DNA of 64,000 nucleotides from Alligator mississippiensis (taxonomy: Eukaryota > Chordata > Crocodylia > Alligatoridae), in NCBI RefSeq assembly GCF_030867095.1, contig NC_081837.1, positions 19,264,001-19,328,000 of the forward strand, written 5' to 3'. The position numbers were made by a program, and so were the translations under genes. The stretch's first letter is position 1; every line of letters begins with the position of its first letter. The notes beneath the pieces are model-generated. The model was not told where the DNA came from. It saw only the letters and a list, made by a program, of their open reading frames with translations, and made no database searches. Positions 45,130 to 54,991 of this stretch are shown here, one piece after another.

Positions 45130-46626
45130 TGTCACGGCGGGGTCCTCGCGGAGGGCCGTGACCTCCTTAAGGTCCCTCGCTCCGTGTCAGGCCGGCCCAA
45201 GGCACCCTCTAATTCTCGCCCGCCACATCTTGCTGGAAAATGTAATAGGGAGGCTGCCTATGACTCCCTGGGCACAGCTACTCGGGACCTCTGTCCCCGC
45301 GGTTCTCCCGGACCCCCTGGGGGTCTCCTGATACAACGGGTGCTTCCTAGGCACCCCAGCCTTATGGGCTATGCGTGGCTCCTACCAGCCCCTAATACCA
45401 CGCCCCAAGCCTCGCAGATGTAATAGACGTCGGTATGTCTGCAGGCCCGCTTCCCGGGCCTCCTCTATGATCTAGCCCACTCTGGGCTTTCTCTAGTACC
45501 CAGCCTCTCACTGGGACTCTCGTCCAGCCCACTCTGGGCCTCCCCTGACGGCGTGGTCCCGCTCAGGGACTCCCTAGCGGGCCCCCGGTCCTTCCCGCCA
45601 ACCGCACGGGTACCCTCTCCGATACGGGCTCACCGCGCTGCTACTCCCCGTCGTCGCGGGGGCAACCGCAGCGCCTTGCCTCTGTCTGAGGGGTGTTGCC
45701 GCACTAGCCTGCGGCCGGGCTCGCTATGCCCGTCTCGGGCTCCTCACTACGGCCCCGCTCTAGGGCTGGGGTCTATGCACCCCGCAAGTGATGCCCTTGC
45801 TGGCCTCCGCTGTGCCTGTCCTGGGCTCCCTAATATGGCGCTCCCCCTCTTTGGGGCTCGCCGTGCCCCCACGGGGCTTCTCAATGAAAATCGCCCCTCG
45901 CTCTGGGGCTGGGGTCTATGTACCCCGCACGCGATCCGGGGTCTATGTCCCCCGTCTGCAACCTACTGGTCGCGCCCGCGACCCGCTGGCCGCGCTCCTC
46001 GCCGCCAGTTGCTCCCGCACTGGCGTGCAAGCTGCGCCTTCTTCACTGGCGCTGTGAAAATAATGCGCCCTCTTGGCGCTAGGGCACCCCACACTCTCTG
46101 GGGTCCCTATGAGGACACTGCGCCCTCTTATGAGGGCAATGCACCCTCCTGCGCTAGGGCTCCCCACACTCTCTGGGGTCCCTATATGAGGTACCTATAC
46201 GGTACCTAGTATTGAGGCCTCCTCCAACCCCTACAGCCTCACCCAAGCCTCCGGGTGTAATATCACAACGTCAAAGCAAAACCACAAGCCCCTAGGCTGT
46301 AACCCAAACGCAAACTCAAGCCGTCCGGCTGTAACTCCAAACACAACCCAAAGCCGCCCGGCTATAACTTAACATCGTGGCTTAACCTTCGCTCGAGCGG
46401 TACTTGCTGTTAGCCTCGGGAGCTCCTGCCTCTCTGGCTGCTGGCAGAGAACTGCTAGCCTGGCTTCGGCCCTGGGCTTTATAAGGGCCAGGCCCTGCCC
46501 CCTGCTGGCCAGCTGGCTCCCCTTAGTTGCTCCGGCAACCCGCAGCTGTGCTCAACTGGCTCTGCCAGGGCTCTCTCCCTGGCAGTTTCCCCTCTCTAGG
46601 AGCAGGCACCGAGGTGCCCTGCGACA
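45130..46626 (-). repeat. Solo LTR of an ERV, 1497 bp (right-arm copy)
   Basis: Mirror of 2613-4109. On + it runs TGTCACGGCGGGG to GCCCTGCGACA. The ~45 bp tandem repeats lie at 46239-46371. Confidence 0.75.
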
Positions 46627-47630
46627 CCCTGGTCCTGGGGGGAGTGAGGGGGGAAGCAGGGGCAGGCTGGACTGAGAGTTTCTCTGCAGAGCATGACAGG
46701 CCCCTCCCACGTCTCCAGTTGGCTGAGGGGCCCTGGAAGCCCTGCCCCTCGCTGGAGATTGAGAGAGGGCCATGGGTTGGGACTCCCAGGGCCCCTCAGC
46801 CAGAGGTGTGGGGGGGCCTGCCATGTGCCACCGTGAAAATGGCGACCGCCACTGCACTCGCATCGCAGAGTCGGGGGGAAGCCCCTGTGAACGAGGTAGG
46901 CCCCACATTCATAAGGTAAAGTCAGAGATTTCAAGCAGGAATTCAATATTAAAGACGTTCTGACCTGCCCTGGCTTTTCTGAGTTGGTTGCAACAGAAAA
47001 ATTGCCATTATTTTTCTGTAGTTAAAAAAAAAAAGGTAGAAGCTAAGACCTGGAATTTTCCAAGCCAGGTCTTCAGTCTAAAAAGCGGAGGAACACAGTA
47101 CTAATTAAGAGCTGATTATGAAAAGTCTTTAGGAGGAAAATTTGGAGAAAGAGCAGCACAAGAACTACAACTTTGACAAACAGGATGTTAACATGCAAGC
47201 CAAGCGTCTGTTTAATTCGCATTTTTACTTGAAAGGTTATAAGAAAAGTTCCTACACACCAAAGAGCTACTCAGCACAGCTCACAAAGACATGCACAAGG
47301 ACCCAGAGGGACGGCCTTCCATCTTCAGCTCCCTCTGTGCAAAAACGAAGTTTCTTTCCTACCCGTGGGGACTTTTTACCGTCTTGTACCACCTACACTT
47401 TCCCCAGAGCCTAATGAAGGGACTTTGATCCCGAAAGCCTGCAGAAAAGGACAGTTTTCTTGCCATTTTCCAGTTGGTCTAATAAAAGGTATCATTTTGG
47501 AACCCAGAGTTCTAGTTTTTTGTATATAAGAAAAGTTAGCAACTTTGCAGTCATATATGAAAGCCTAGAGCTACAATAAGAGACCTTGTGATTTGCACCA
47601 CTTAGCAGCACTGTGAGCGATCATATAAAT
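46627..47630. other. Non-coding stretch (right arm)
   Basis: Mirror of 1609-2612. No gene seen. Confidence 0.4.
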
Positions 47631-48684
47631 TAGAGGTGCACTGATACCTTGGTCTCATATCGGATCGGTACCAGTACCAAGAAAATTCGCTGTATCGGAT
47701 ATCGGGCCCAATGGGGCTGATAATTTGGCTGATAAATGCCTGTGCTGTGCGCAGTCACAGCACAGCACTCAGGAAGCAAGAAGCGCATCTGGCAGCGTGG
47801 AGAGCTGCCTTCAGCTGGCAAGTCCGGTGTGGTGGAAGGGGAGGGAAGCGGCATGTGGGGGGCAGATCAAGGCTCTCGCTGGTGATGGAGGGGGCGGGGG
47901 CAGGTGCTGTCCAGGCGGGGTGGAGAGGGGGAGCTGCAGCTTGTGGTGGGGGGAGGTGGCTCCCACTGCTACTTGCACTCTGGGAGGGCACGGGGGGGAG
48001 GGGGTGCCCCTTGGATCTGTGCACGGCAGGGTGGGCTGCAGCCGGGGCTGCGTGGAGCTCTTCTCGGTGGAGGCTGGGCTCGGAGAGGGCGCCGGTGGCA
48101 TTGGGAGGATGCTGCATCCACCCCAAATTTCACCACCGCTGTGCTCCCAGTGCCACCGCTGCCAGCAGCCCAACGCAGCCCCGGGTTTTCCTGGTGCGTG
48201 GGTGGAGGTGGGGCGTTGAGCCAGGGCTGCACCGAGTGGCTGGCGGTGGTGGCGCTGGAAGCAGAGCCCTGGCAAAATTTGGGCTGAATGCAGCATCCTC
48301 CCAGCGCTGCCGGCACCCACTCCAAGCCTAGCCCCTGCCGAGAAGAGCCCCACGCGGTCCTGGCTGCAGCCTGCCCCGTCCCACACAGATCCAGGGGGGC
48401 ACATGTCCCCCCGGTGCCTTCCCGGGTTGCAAGCAGCGGTGACAGCCGGCCCCCCATCACAAGCTGTGGCTCCGTCCCCTCCACCCTGCTTGGGCAGCAC
48501 CTCCCTCTGCCTCCTCCCTCACCACAGGCGGGGTTGATCTGCACCCCCGCCACGCCCCTTCCCCTTCTCCTTCCACTTCCCCTTCCACCAGACCGGACTT
48601 AACCAGCTGGAGGTAGCTGTATCGGAAACCAGATCGGTATCAGCCAATATGCCTCCTTAAATATCAGCTATCGATATCGGCCCC
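47631..48684. mobile_element. hAT foldback element, one terminus deleted (right arm)
   Basis: Mirror of 530-1608, starting TAGAGGTGCACTGATA. The far end stops at the ggcccc block (~48684), which joins directly to sequence that in the left arm lies beyond the target duplication. About 62 bp, including the terminal repeat and one target duplication, are gone. Confidence 0.88.
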
Positions 48685-48953
48685 AAAATTTGGTTATTGT
48701 CCCAAATTTCATTAAGGTTTTAATAAACATAAGAGTATCTTACTACTCAGAAAGAGCTTAACTAATTTCCTTTTTCTCTAAAAGCTGTAAAATGATCAGC
48801 AATTCATAAAAAAGCACAAGTTTCTGGGCAAAGCCTTCAAAAGCCAGAACGACACTGCATGTTGTGTTAGAGTTTGATTGAGTATGTCAGGAACTCAGCT
48901 AAAATGTCTTTATTAAATCCAAAAGCCAAAAGCAAATACATAGTGACTTCAAG

Positions 48954-49277
48954 CCGGTAGTTTTCAACCTTTTTTTTAGTAAGTGTACCCCCGGCAGCCC
49001 CCTTTTTAAAAAGTGTACCCCCAGGGGGGTGGGAGCAGCCAGATGCAGAGCAGGTGGGGGTGGCGAGCGGTCAGACGTGGCGGGGGGGTGGCAAGGGCCA
49101 GACACAGAGCAGGGGCACGGTGAGTGGCAGAGCAGCGGCAGTGCAGCTTCTGTGGGCCCTGCTCTCACGCTGCCCTGGCCCTGTGCTCCTGTGAGGCAGC
49201 AGGTGTGCTACAACTGCGCCCGCCCCTGTATATTCCCTGGGACCTTTCAAATTACCTCCAGAGGTAGGCAACACCTG
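48954..49277. mobile_element. hAT-like non-autonomous element (right arm)
   Basis: Begins CCGGTAGTTTTCAACC, ~324 bp, and interrupts a repeat that is continuous at 59884-60015. The inverted-repeat homology visible in the window ends inside it (49176), because the left copy runs off base 1. Confidence 0.5.
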
Positions 49278-49314
49278 CCTTAAGCAAATGCTCTAAAACA
49301 CTGACAAAGAAAGT

Positions 49315-49430
49315 TTTGCGTTTCAAAGCTTGTCTAACTTATTTCCAACCATTCAGTTGGTCCAGTAAAAGTGATCACACCCAAAAATCCTTGCCTCTTG
49401 CATACTTCCTGAATCACCACAGGTAGAACA
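49315..49430. repeat. Unclassified interspersed repeat
   Basis: Contains 'gcttgtctaacttatttccaaccattcagttggtcc' and 'aaatccttgcctcttgcatacttcctg'. Same family as 5395-5710. Confidence 0.5.
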
Positions 49431-49689
49431 TAACTCTAAACACACGGGTGCTCAAACCACGGGGTGCTCAAACATCACTCTAAACAACGGCACGCCAGGG
49501 CCCCATCCATCTGTGCAGAGGGAGGCAGGGGGCACGCCAGCCCCAAGACGGCGCAGACAGGGGGCTTTGTCAGCCTCAACCCGAGCCCAAGGGCCTTGAC
49601 AAGGCCCCACCACAGCGGCCGGTTGGGGGTGTGCCCATCCCCATGGCAATCCCATGGAAGGAAGAATGGCCAGGCGCCAAACCAGCCAC

Positions 49690-49997
49690 GCAGGGAAAGA
49701 AGGCAAAGCGCCATAAGAAGAAGTGCAAAGGCCTGAACGTAGGACAGAACAGTCTCTTGCACCGCTACGGGCTTGGGACCAACTGGCTAAGCAGCAGCTC
49801 CACAGAAAAGGACCTGGGGGTTACGGTGGACAAGAAGCTGAATAGGTGCCAACACTGTGCGCTTGTTGCCAAGAAGGCTAACAGCATACTGGGTTGCATT
49901 AGTAGGAGTGTTGTCAGCACTGAGGGAAGTCACTATTCCCCACTTTTCTGCACTGGTGAGGTTACATGTGGAGTGCTGTGTTCAGTTTTGTGCCCCC
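49690..49997 (+). mobile_element. CR1 LINE fragment, 5' of the ERV insertion
   Basis: Encodes CR1 RT C-terminal sequence (STEKDLGVTVDKKLN, KKANSILGCISRS). It is interrupted by the ERV at 49998 and its 3' end continues at 59442-59680. Confidence 0.8.
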
Positions 49998-50828
49998 TGT
50001 CAGGAGGTGATGTGACTCCACCAGATTGCTGTTTGAGACATTAAGTGACATGGCTACCTGTGAGTGACATTCGGTGACGCAGTGGCGGAGGAATGTGACC
50101 TTAAGAGGCACCATCATGCGGACAATGCGTGATCGCTTATAGCCTAACCGATCAGAAGTTACCCCTAGAGCGTGGCTGGCTGGACCAGCATGCTGAGGCC
50201 TCCAGAATGTTCCATCAAGGGGGGACCCTGATTGGCTAGGGAGTTTATAAAGGGGACTGCGCGCCTCGGCGTGGGGTCCCCAGACGCTCCCAGACTCCGG
50301 TCCTTGGGATCTGATCTCAAAGACAGCCTGATCCCCTGTCTTGCGGTCTGGACAGACCCCTCGGCTTCTAGCTAGATTTCTAGCGTAGGCTGCTACAGCT
50401 TACAGTTAGACCACACGCAATCCGGAACGCCCTGGGTGTTGCCCAGCCAGGCATCCTACTTGTACTGCTATTACTTTCGGCTGCAGTCGACCTCCACGAC
50501 TACACCTTACTTGTCACTCGCCGCCACCATCATTTGCTCGTCTTTTCTACCCGCACCACGTCGTCTGTATCCACCTGCTACTGTAAATAGTCCTTGTAGT
50601 TAGTTCCCGTATTCACCAAGTTACTTCAACTCGTTAATCGTCTTGTTGGCTTGTAAGCAAACTTATAACTTTTCTTCACCTACCGTTTGTCTCAGTGTCG
50701 CGCTCATTCTCTCTCTCTCCCGTACACCTGGCATCCCCGAGCGTGTCTGGGTTGGTGTCGCTACCCAGTGCCCCACTCGACACGCAACTGCGGCCGCTTC
50801 CCAAGCACCATCCGGGAATCGTGGCCCA
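49998..50828 (+). repeat. ERV 5' LTR
   Basis: Starts TGTCAGGAGGTGATG and ends GTGGCCCA, followed by a 2 nt spacer and the primer site. Pairs with 58609-59441. Confidence 0.93.
50231..50253 (+). promoter_or_regulatory. LTR promoter: CCAAT-like and TATA box
   Basis: ATTGGCT (inverted CCAAT) is followed by TTTATAAAGG. The same arrangement occurs in the 3' LTR near 58842-58864. Confidence 0.7.
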
Positions 50829-50830
50829 CG

Positions 50831-50848
50831 TGGCGACGAGGATGGGAT
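50831..50848 (+). promoter_or_regulatory. Primer-binding site, tRNA-Ser(GCU)
   Basis: TGGCGACGAGGATGGGAT complements the 3' 18 nt (including CCA) of vertebrate tRNA-Ser(GCU) as I know it. It lies two bases after the LTR. Confidence 0.8.
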
Positions 50849-51190
50849 CGCCGAAGGAGCGAGAGAGGAATAATACCCGAGCCCAGCAGTGAGGTATCGA
50901 CCTTATGATAAAGTACAAGACGTAATTCCTTTTATAACGTGGAAAGAAATCGCCGAAAACAAAGATAAAGACCCCAGACGAGAGAATACGGGCGATGCAT
51001 TAAATATGTAAAACAGAGTAGCGGCCGTGCCACGCCGTCGGACAGATTCAATTGCCCCACTCTCCGTGAGGAGAGCAGAGAGAGTGAAATCCTAACGGAG
51101 CTCAGGGAACAATTAGAGAAACAGGGGCGAGAGTCCTCCCGGTGCAGATGTGGAGGAGAAAAACAGAAAAAAGGAAAAGTTATCAATATA

Positions 51191-51898
51191 ATGTTTAGAA
51201 CAATAACTGAGCTCTTAAGACTTGCAGCGAACCCAGCCGGTGACATCGAGGCCTTGGCCCAAGATGTCGCCGACAAGAATGCAAAACTTGCAAGGTTAAA
51301 GTCTCAAAATGGCGGCGACGCTGAGGAGAAAAACACGGTTGGCGAAGAAAAGGCGCGAAAAAACCTAACGGACGTTGCAGCCGGTAAGGAAGGCGCAGCT
51401 CACAAGATGGGAGGGGTAAGTGACATCACCCCAGGAGGGGAGGAGAACACCGGCCCCCTAGCGCCCCCCACCGTCTTACCGGGAAACGTAGGGAATGATG
51501 CTTCGGCGCCCCCTACGGTGTTAATAAAGGGATCAATCACCGACCCTCTAGCGCCACCTCCCCCACCGCCACCATACAAAATCCCCTCAGCATACCCCAG
51601 TCTTCCCCAGAAGGCCGACACCGCGAGTGCCCCCACCTTCCAAGTACATCCAATCGCCACAGTCACAACAACGGTGGAGGGTGAGGTAACCCGGACGGTT
51701 GCAGTCTACCGGACCCGGACAAGGGGGGAGATGCAAGATTTAATCAGGGAGACAAAAATCAGCCCGGAGGAGACCCCAGTAGTGTGGGTGGGGCGCCTCG
51801 TATTAAATCACGGAGGCGAATTACTCGACACGGAAGAGGCCTTTACTCTGATGAGACTGGAGCGGGGGAACACGCACGGACCAAACCCAAATTGCTAA
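51191..51898 (+). pseudogene. gag: ERV gag, 5' part (frameshifted)
   Basis: 235-codon ORF. The frame is open further upstream to ~50970 but without an ATG. The middle is proline-rich with a PPPPY-type late-domain motif (~residue 120). The C-terminal part resembles the start of a capsid domain (EMQDLIRETKISPEETPVVWV). The reading frame ends at 51896-51898, while capsid-like coding continues in another frame (from ~51891). A one-base shift therefore lies roughly in 51850-51895, possibly at the G5 run (51863-51868). Confidence 0.75.
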
Positions 51899-52559
51899 CA
51901 ACTGGGTATGGCCGATACCAATAAGCGCAGTAGTAGTCCCGACCCTTTTAGCACAAATTCACAAGCGGCATGCAAACCCACCATCTCATCCGACGCCGCT
52001 GCAGTTGCTTTATTCCATAGCTGGCACGAGTTACCCGATATGGTACACAGAGGTACGGCCAGTGACGCTAGATGAGCGACAACGGCGAGAGTACTGGCCG
52101 CACCGTTGGTGCAGGGAACCAGGCAGAGCTCCCGTGGAGGCGGATGCGGTGAAAGCCTGCGCAGAACTGTACGGGGGACACCAAACCCCCTTGCTAAAGG
52201 TAACGCTACACACTTTGATAGGGAGCCCCATAGGGAACATCCTTACGGAATTACCAGACCTTACAAGGACCAGCAAAGTGGAGGCGGCCACGGCTAGTCC
52301 AATCATACAAGTAGCAGAGGGGCAGGAAAAGAAACGCCAATCCCCTAGGTCATCTCTAAAGATGTCCCCCAACGTTCAGTGGAAGGAGAGAACCCCGGAA
52401 GAAAAGGCTAGATTTGGGTTCCTTCTTAAAAATACTGGCCTCACACCGATACAACTACGAAAAATAGGAGATCAAGGCCAAAAGGAACTAGCTACCCGCA
52501 TGGGATTCAAATATAAAAAATTGGATCCAGACAAGAGGACCCAACAAAAAAACGAGTAG
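51891..52559 (+). pseudogene. gag: ERV gag, 3' part
   Basis: The frame is open from ~51891 (NNWVWPIPIS) to the TAG at 52557-52559. It continues the capsid region and then a basic C-terminal tail. No CCHC zinc knuckle or glycine-arginine box is visible, which is unusual for most retroviral gag proteins. The gag stop lies just after the slippery heptamer. Confidence 0.75.
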
Positions 52560-52609
52560 CGGCCACTGAGGCGGGCACCGGCGGCCGCTTTAGTAGCGAC
52601 GAGCGCCCG
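52547..52609 (+). promoter_or_regulatory. Programmed -1 frameshift signal (gag to pro-pol)
   Basis: The heptamer A AAA AAC (52547-52553) is in the gag frame (AAA AAC then GAG TAG). A -1 slip enters the pro-pol frame, which is open there. A 4 nt spacer leads to stem 1: AGCGGCC (52558-52564) with GGCCGCT (52583-52589). Loop bases CGGGC (52572-52576) can pair with GCCCG (52605-52609), giving a possible pseudoknot. Confidence 0.75.
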
Positions 52610-53043
52610 TATATAACTTTAACTATACAGAAATTAAGCAGTCGAGAGGAAACGTCTGTGCGCTTTTTACTAGACACCGGCGCACAAGTTAATGTTATTA
52701 AACCCGACGTCTATCATAAAAAAATGTCAAAAATAACATTCGTACAGGGGCTCCCTGCAGTTGCCAGTACTCCTGTGATAAGGTTTAAAGTCAATGGCAA
52801 GACCCTATCCGGGACCCTAGGGGGCATAAATATCTTAGGGGTCCCCGGAATTAAATCTTTGCGACTACAACAACATCTTATCTCAGCCCTACCATTAGAA
52901 ATCCTGGAGACAGAGAGACACCGACCAATCGTTAAGAACCCGACGTCGTGGCGATACGAGCCGATAGCGACAAAAGAGCATCTACGGGCATCCATTGAGA
53001 AGCTGCTACAGAGCCTTATTAAACCCGACGTCTATCATAAAAA
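52559..53043 (+). pseudogene. pol: ERV pol, 5' part: aspartic protease
   Basis: In the -1 frame after the slippery site. The protease shows the active-site LLDTGAQVNVI (52664 onward), then a beta-rich region and a conserved hydrophobic stretch (LGGINILGVPGI). The frame runs through the end of the first copy of a 321 bp unit and the start of the second, then into a CR1 insertion. Confidence 0.85.
52695..53043. repeat. 321 bp tandem duplication in pol (first unit plus start of second)
   Basis: TTATTAAACCCGACGTC occurs at ~52695 and again at ~53016. The remainder of the second unit resumes at 53920 after the CR1. The unit is 107 codons, so the frame is kept. The two copies differ at about three positions. 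Confidence 0.9.
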
Positions 53044-53919
53044 ACTTTGGGGCAAAGCATCCACACCTGAGGACAGGCGGGTGATCCAGGCTGACCTGGA
53101 CAGGCTCAGCAAGTGGGCGGATGAGAATCTGATGGTGTTCAACGCCGATAAATGCAAGGTTCTCCACCTTGGGAAAAAAAACCCGCAGCATCCTTATAGG
53201 CTCGGCAGTGCTATGTTGGTTAGCACTATGGAAGAAAGAGACTTGGGGGTCATCATTGACCACAAGATGAACATGAGCCTGCAATGCGATGCTGCGGCTA
53301 GTATAGCGACCAAAACGCTGGCTTGCATCCATAGATGCTTCTCAAGCAAATCCCGGGACGTCATTCTCCCCCTGTACTCGGCCTTAGTGAGGCTGCAGCT
53401 GGAGTACTGCGTCCAGTTTTGGGCTTCACAATTCAAAAAGGATGTGGAGAAGCTTGAGAGAGTCCAGAGAAGAGCCACGCGCATGATCAGAGGTCAGGGA
53501 AGCAGACCCTACGATGACAGGCTGAGAGCCCTGGGGCTCTTTAGCCTGGAAAAGCGCAGGCTCAGGGGTGATCTGATGGCCATCTACAAGTTTATCGGGG
53601 TGACCATCAGTATCTAGGGGAACATTTGTTCACCAGAGCACCCCAAGGGATGACGAGGACAAATGGTCACAAACTACTACAAGATCGTTTCAGGCTGGAC
53701 ATAAGGAAGAATTTCTTTACTGTCCGAGCCCCCAAGGTCTGGAACAGCCTGCCACCGGAGGTTGTTCAAGCGCCTTCACTGAACGCCTTCAAGATGAAAC
53801 TGGATGCTTATCTTGCTGGGATCCTATGACCCCAGCTGACGTCCTGCCCTTTGGGCGGGGGGCTGGACTCGATGATCTTCCGAGGTCCCTTCCAGCCCTA
53901 AGGTCTATGAAATCTATGA
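53044..53919 (+). mobile_element. CR1 LINE, 5'-truncated, inserted in ERV pol
   Basis: Same orientation as pol. Encodes CR1 RT C-terminal motifs (VIQADLDRLSKWADEN, ERVQRRATRMIRG) and ends in 'tctatgaaatctatg'. It sits in an A6 run that is repeated on both sides (short target duplication). Its stop at ~53617 ends a protease-CR1 chimeric ORF. Confidence 0.92.
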
Positions 53920-53923
53920 AAAA

Positions 53924-54991
53924 ATGTCAAAAATAATATTCGTACAGGGGCTCCCTGCAGTTGCCAGTACTCCTGTGATAAGGTTTAAAGTCAATGGCAA
54001 GACCCTATCTGGGACCCTAGGGGGCATAAATATCTTAGGGGTCCCCGGAATTAAATCTTTGCGACTACAACAACATCTTATCTCAGCCCTACCATTAGAA
54101 ATCCTGGAGATGGAGAGACACCGACCAATCGTTAAGAACCCGACGTCGTGGCGATACGAGCCGATAGCGACAAAAGAGCATCTACGGGCATCCATTGAGA
54201 AGCTGCTACAGAGCCTTCAACATCACGGCTGTATAACAGAGGTGAAATCTTCCACTTACCTCTCACCCGGGTGGGGCATACCAAAGCCCGGGAGGCCATC
54301 AGAGGCCCGGCTAGTGGTTGATTACCGGCAGGCCAACCGCCGATGCGCCTTACTGCAAATGCCTGCAAATCATAGGATCAAAGAAATCATAAAAGACATT
54401 ACAAAGGCCCAGGCGGGGGGTGAATGGTGGGCAGTAACATTAGATTTAAAAGATATGTTTTATTCAGTCCCAATGACAGACGACCAAGGAATATTAAATA
54501 TGTGTGTCGGTGGCAAGATATACGGATGGAATGTATGCCCACAAGGATACCAAAACTCCCCAGCTCTTGCAACTGCTATGATGAATAACAGCATCCACTC
54601 TTTCAGAAACATCTATGCAGGCACACAAGAAATCAACATCTGGACCCATGTAGACGATGTAGCAATAATGGGACGTCCCCGGGAAGCCGTACACCAAGCA
54701 GCCACGAACCTAAGGGCCCATCTGTGGAGGGAAGGTTGGAAGATAAACGACGAGAAGTCTATGAACGAACCAGCTAACAGCTTCACGTTCCTGGGGACTC
54801 ATTTTGAAGGTCAGTACCGTTCGGGTACTACACATAACACTATGCTTACATATACAAAACGACCAAAGACCAAGGCTGATTTTCAAGCCCGGCTGGGACA
54901 CCTAAATTGGCTCCGAAATTATGTAACACCTCCACATCTTAAAGTGGTACAGCGTATTCAACAACAGCTCCGGAAAAAGCCTAGGAATTGA
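53924..54991 (+). pseudogene. pol: ERV pol: second protease-linker copy and reverse transcriptase
   Basis: It repeats the linker duplicated at 52724-53015, then continues into RT: STYLSPGWGIPKP, LVVDYRQAN, TLDLKDMFYSVPM, NVCPQGYQNSPA and the catalytic HVDDV (~54648-54662; His in place of the usual Tyr). The frame matches the protease. It ends at an in-frame TGA (54989-54991) in the connection before RNase H, beyond which the same frame continues. Confidence 0.9.

Larger units (their letters stand above)
30816..49176. repeat. Right arm of a large inverted repeat (18361 bp)
   Basis: Reverse complement of 1-24134 minus the 5.7 kb LINE. It lacks ~62 bp found in the left arm at ~490-554 and differs at microsatellites and scattered bases. 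It carries the intact U2 gene. Confidence 0.95.

Noticed and set aside
52658-53617. Novel protease-reverse-transcriptase fusion gene
   Set aside because: The C-terminal half is a 5'-truncated CR1 that happens to be in frame. It is an insertion artefact, not a designed fusion.
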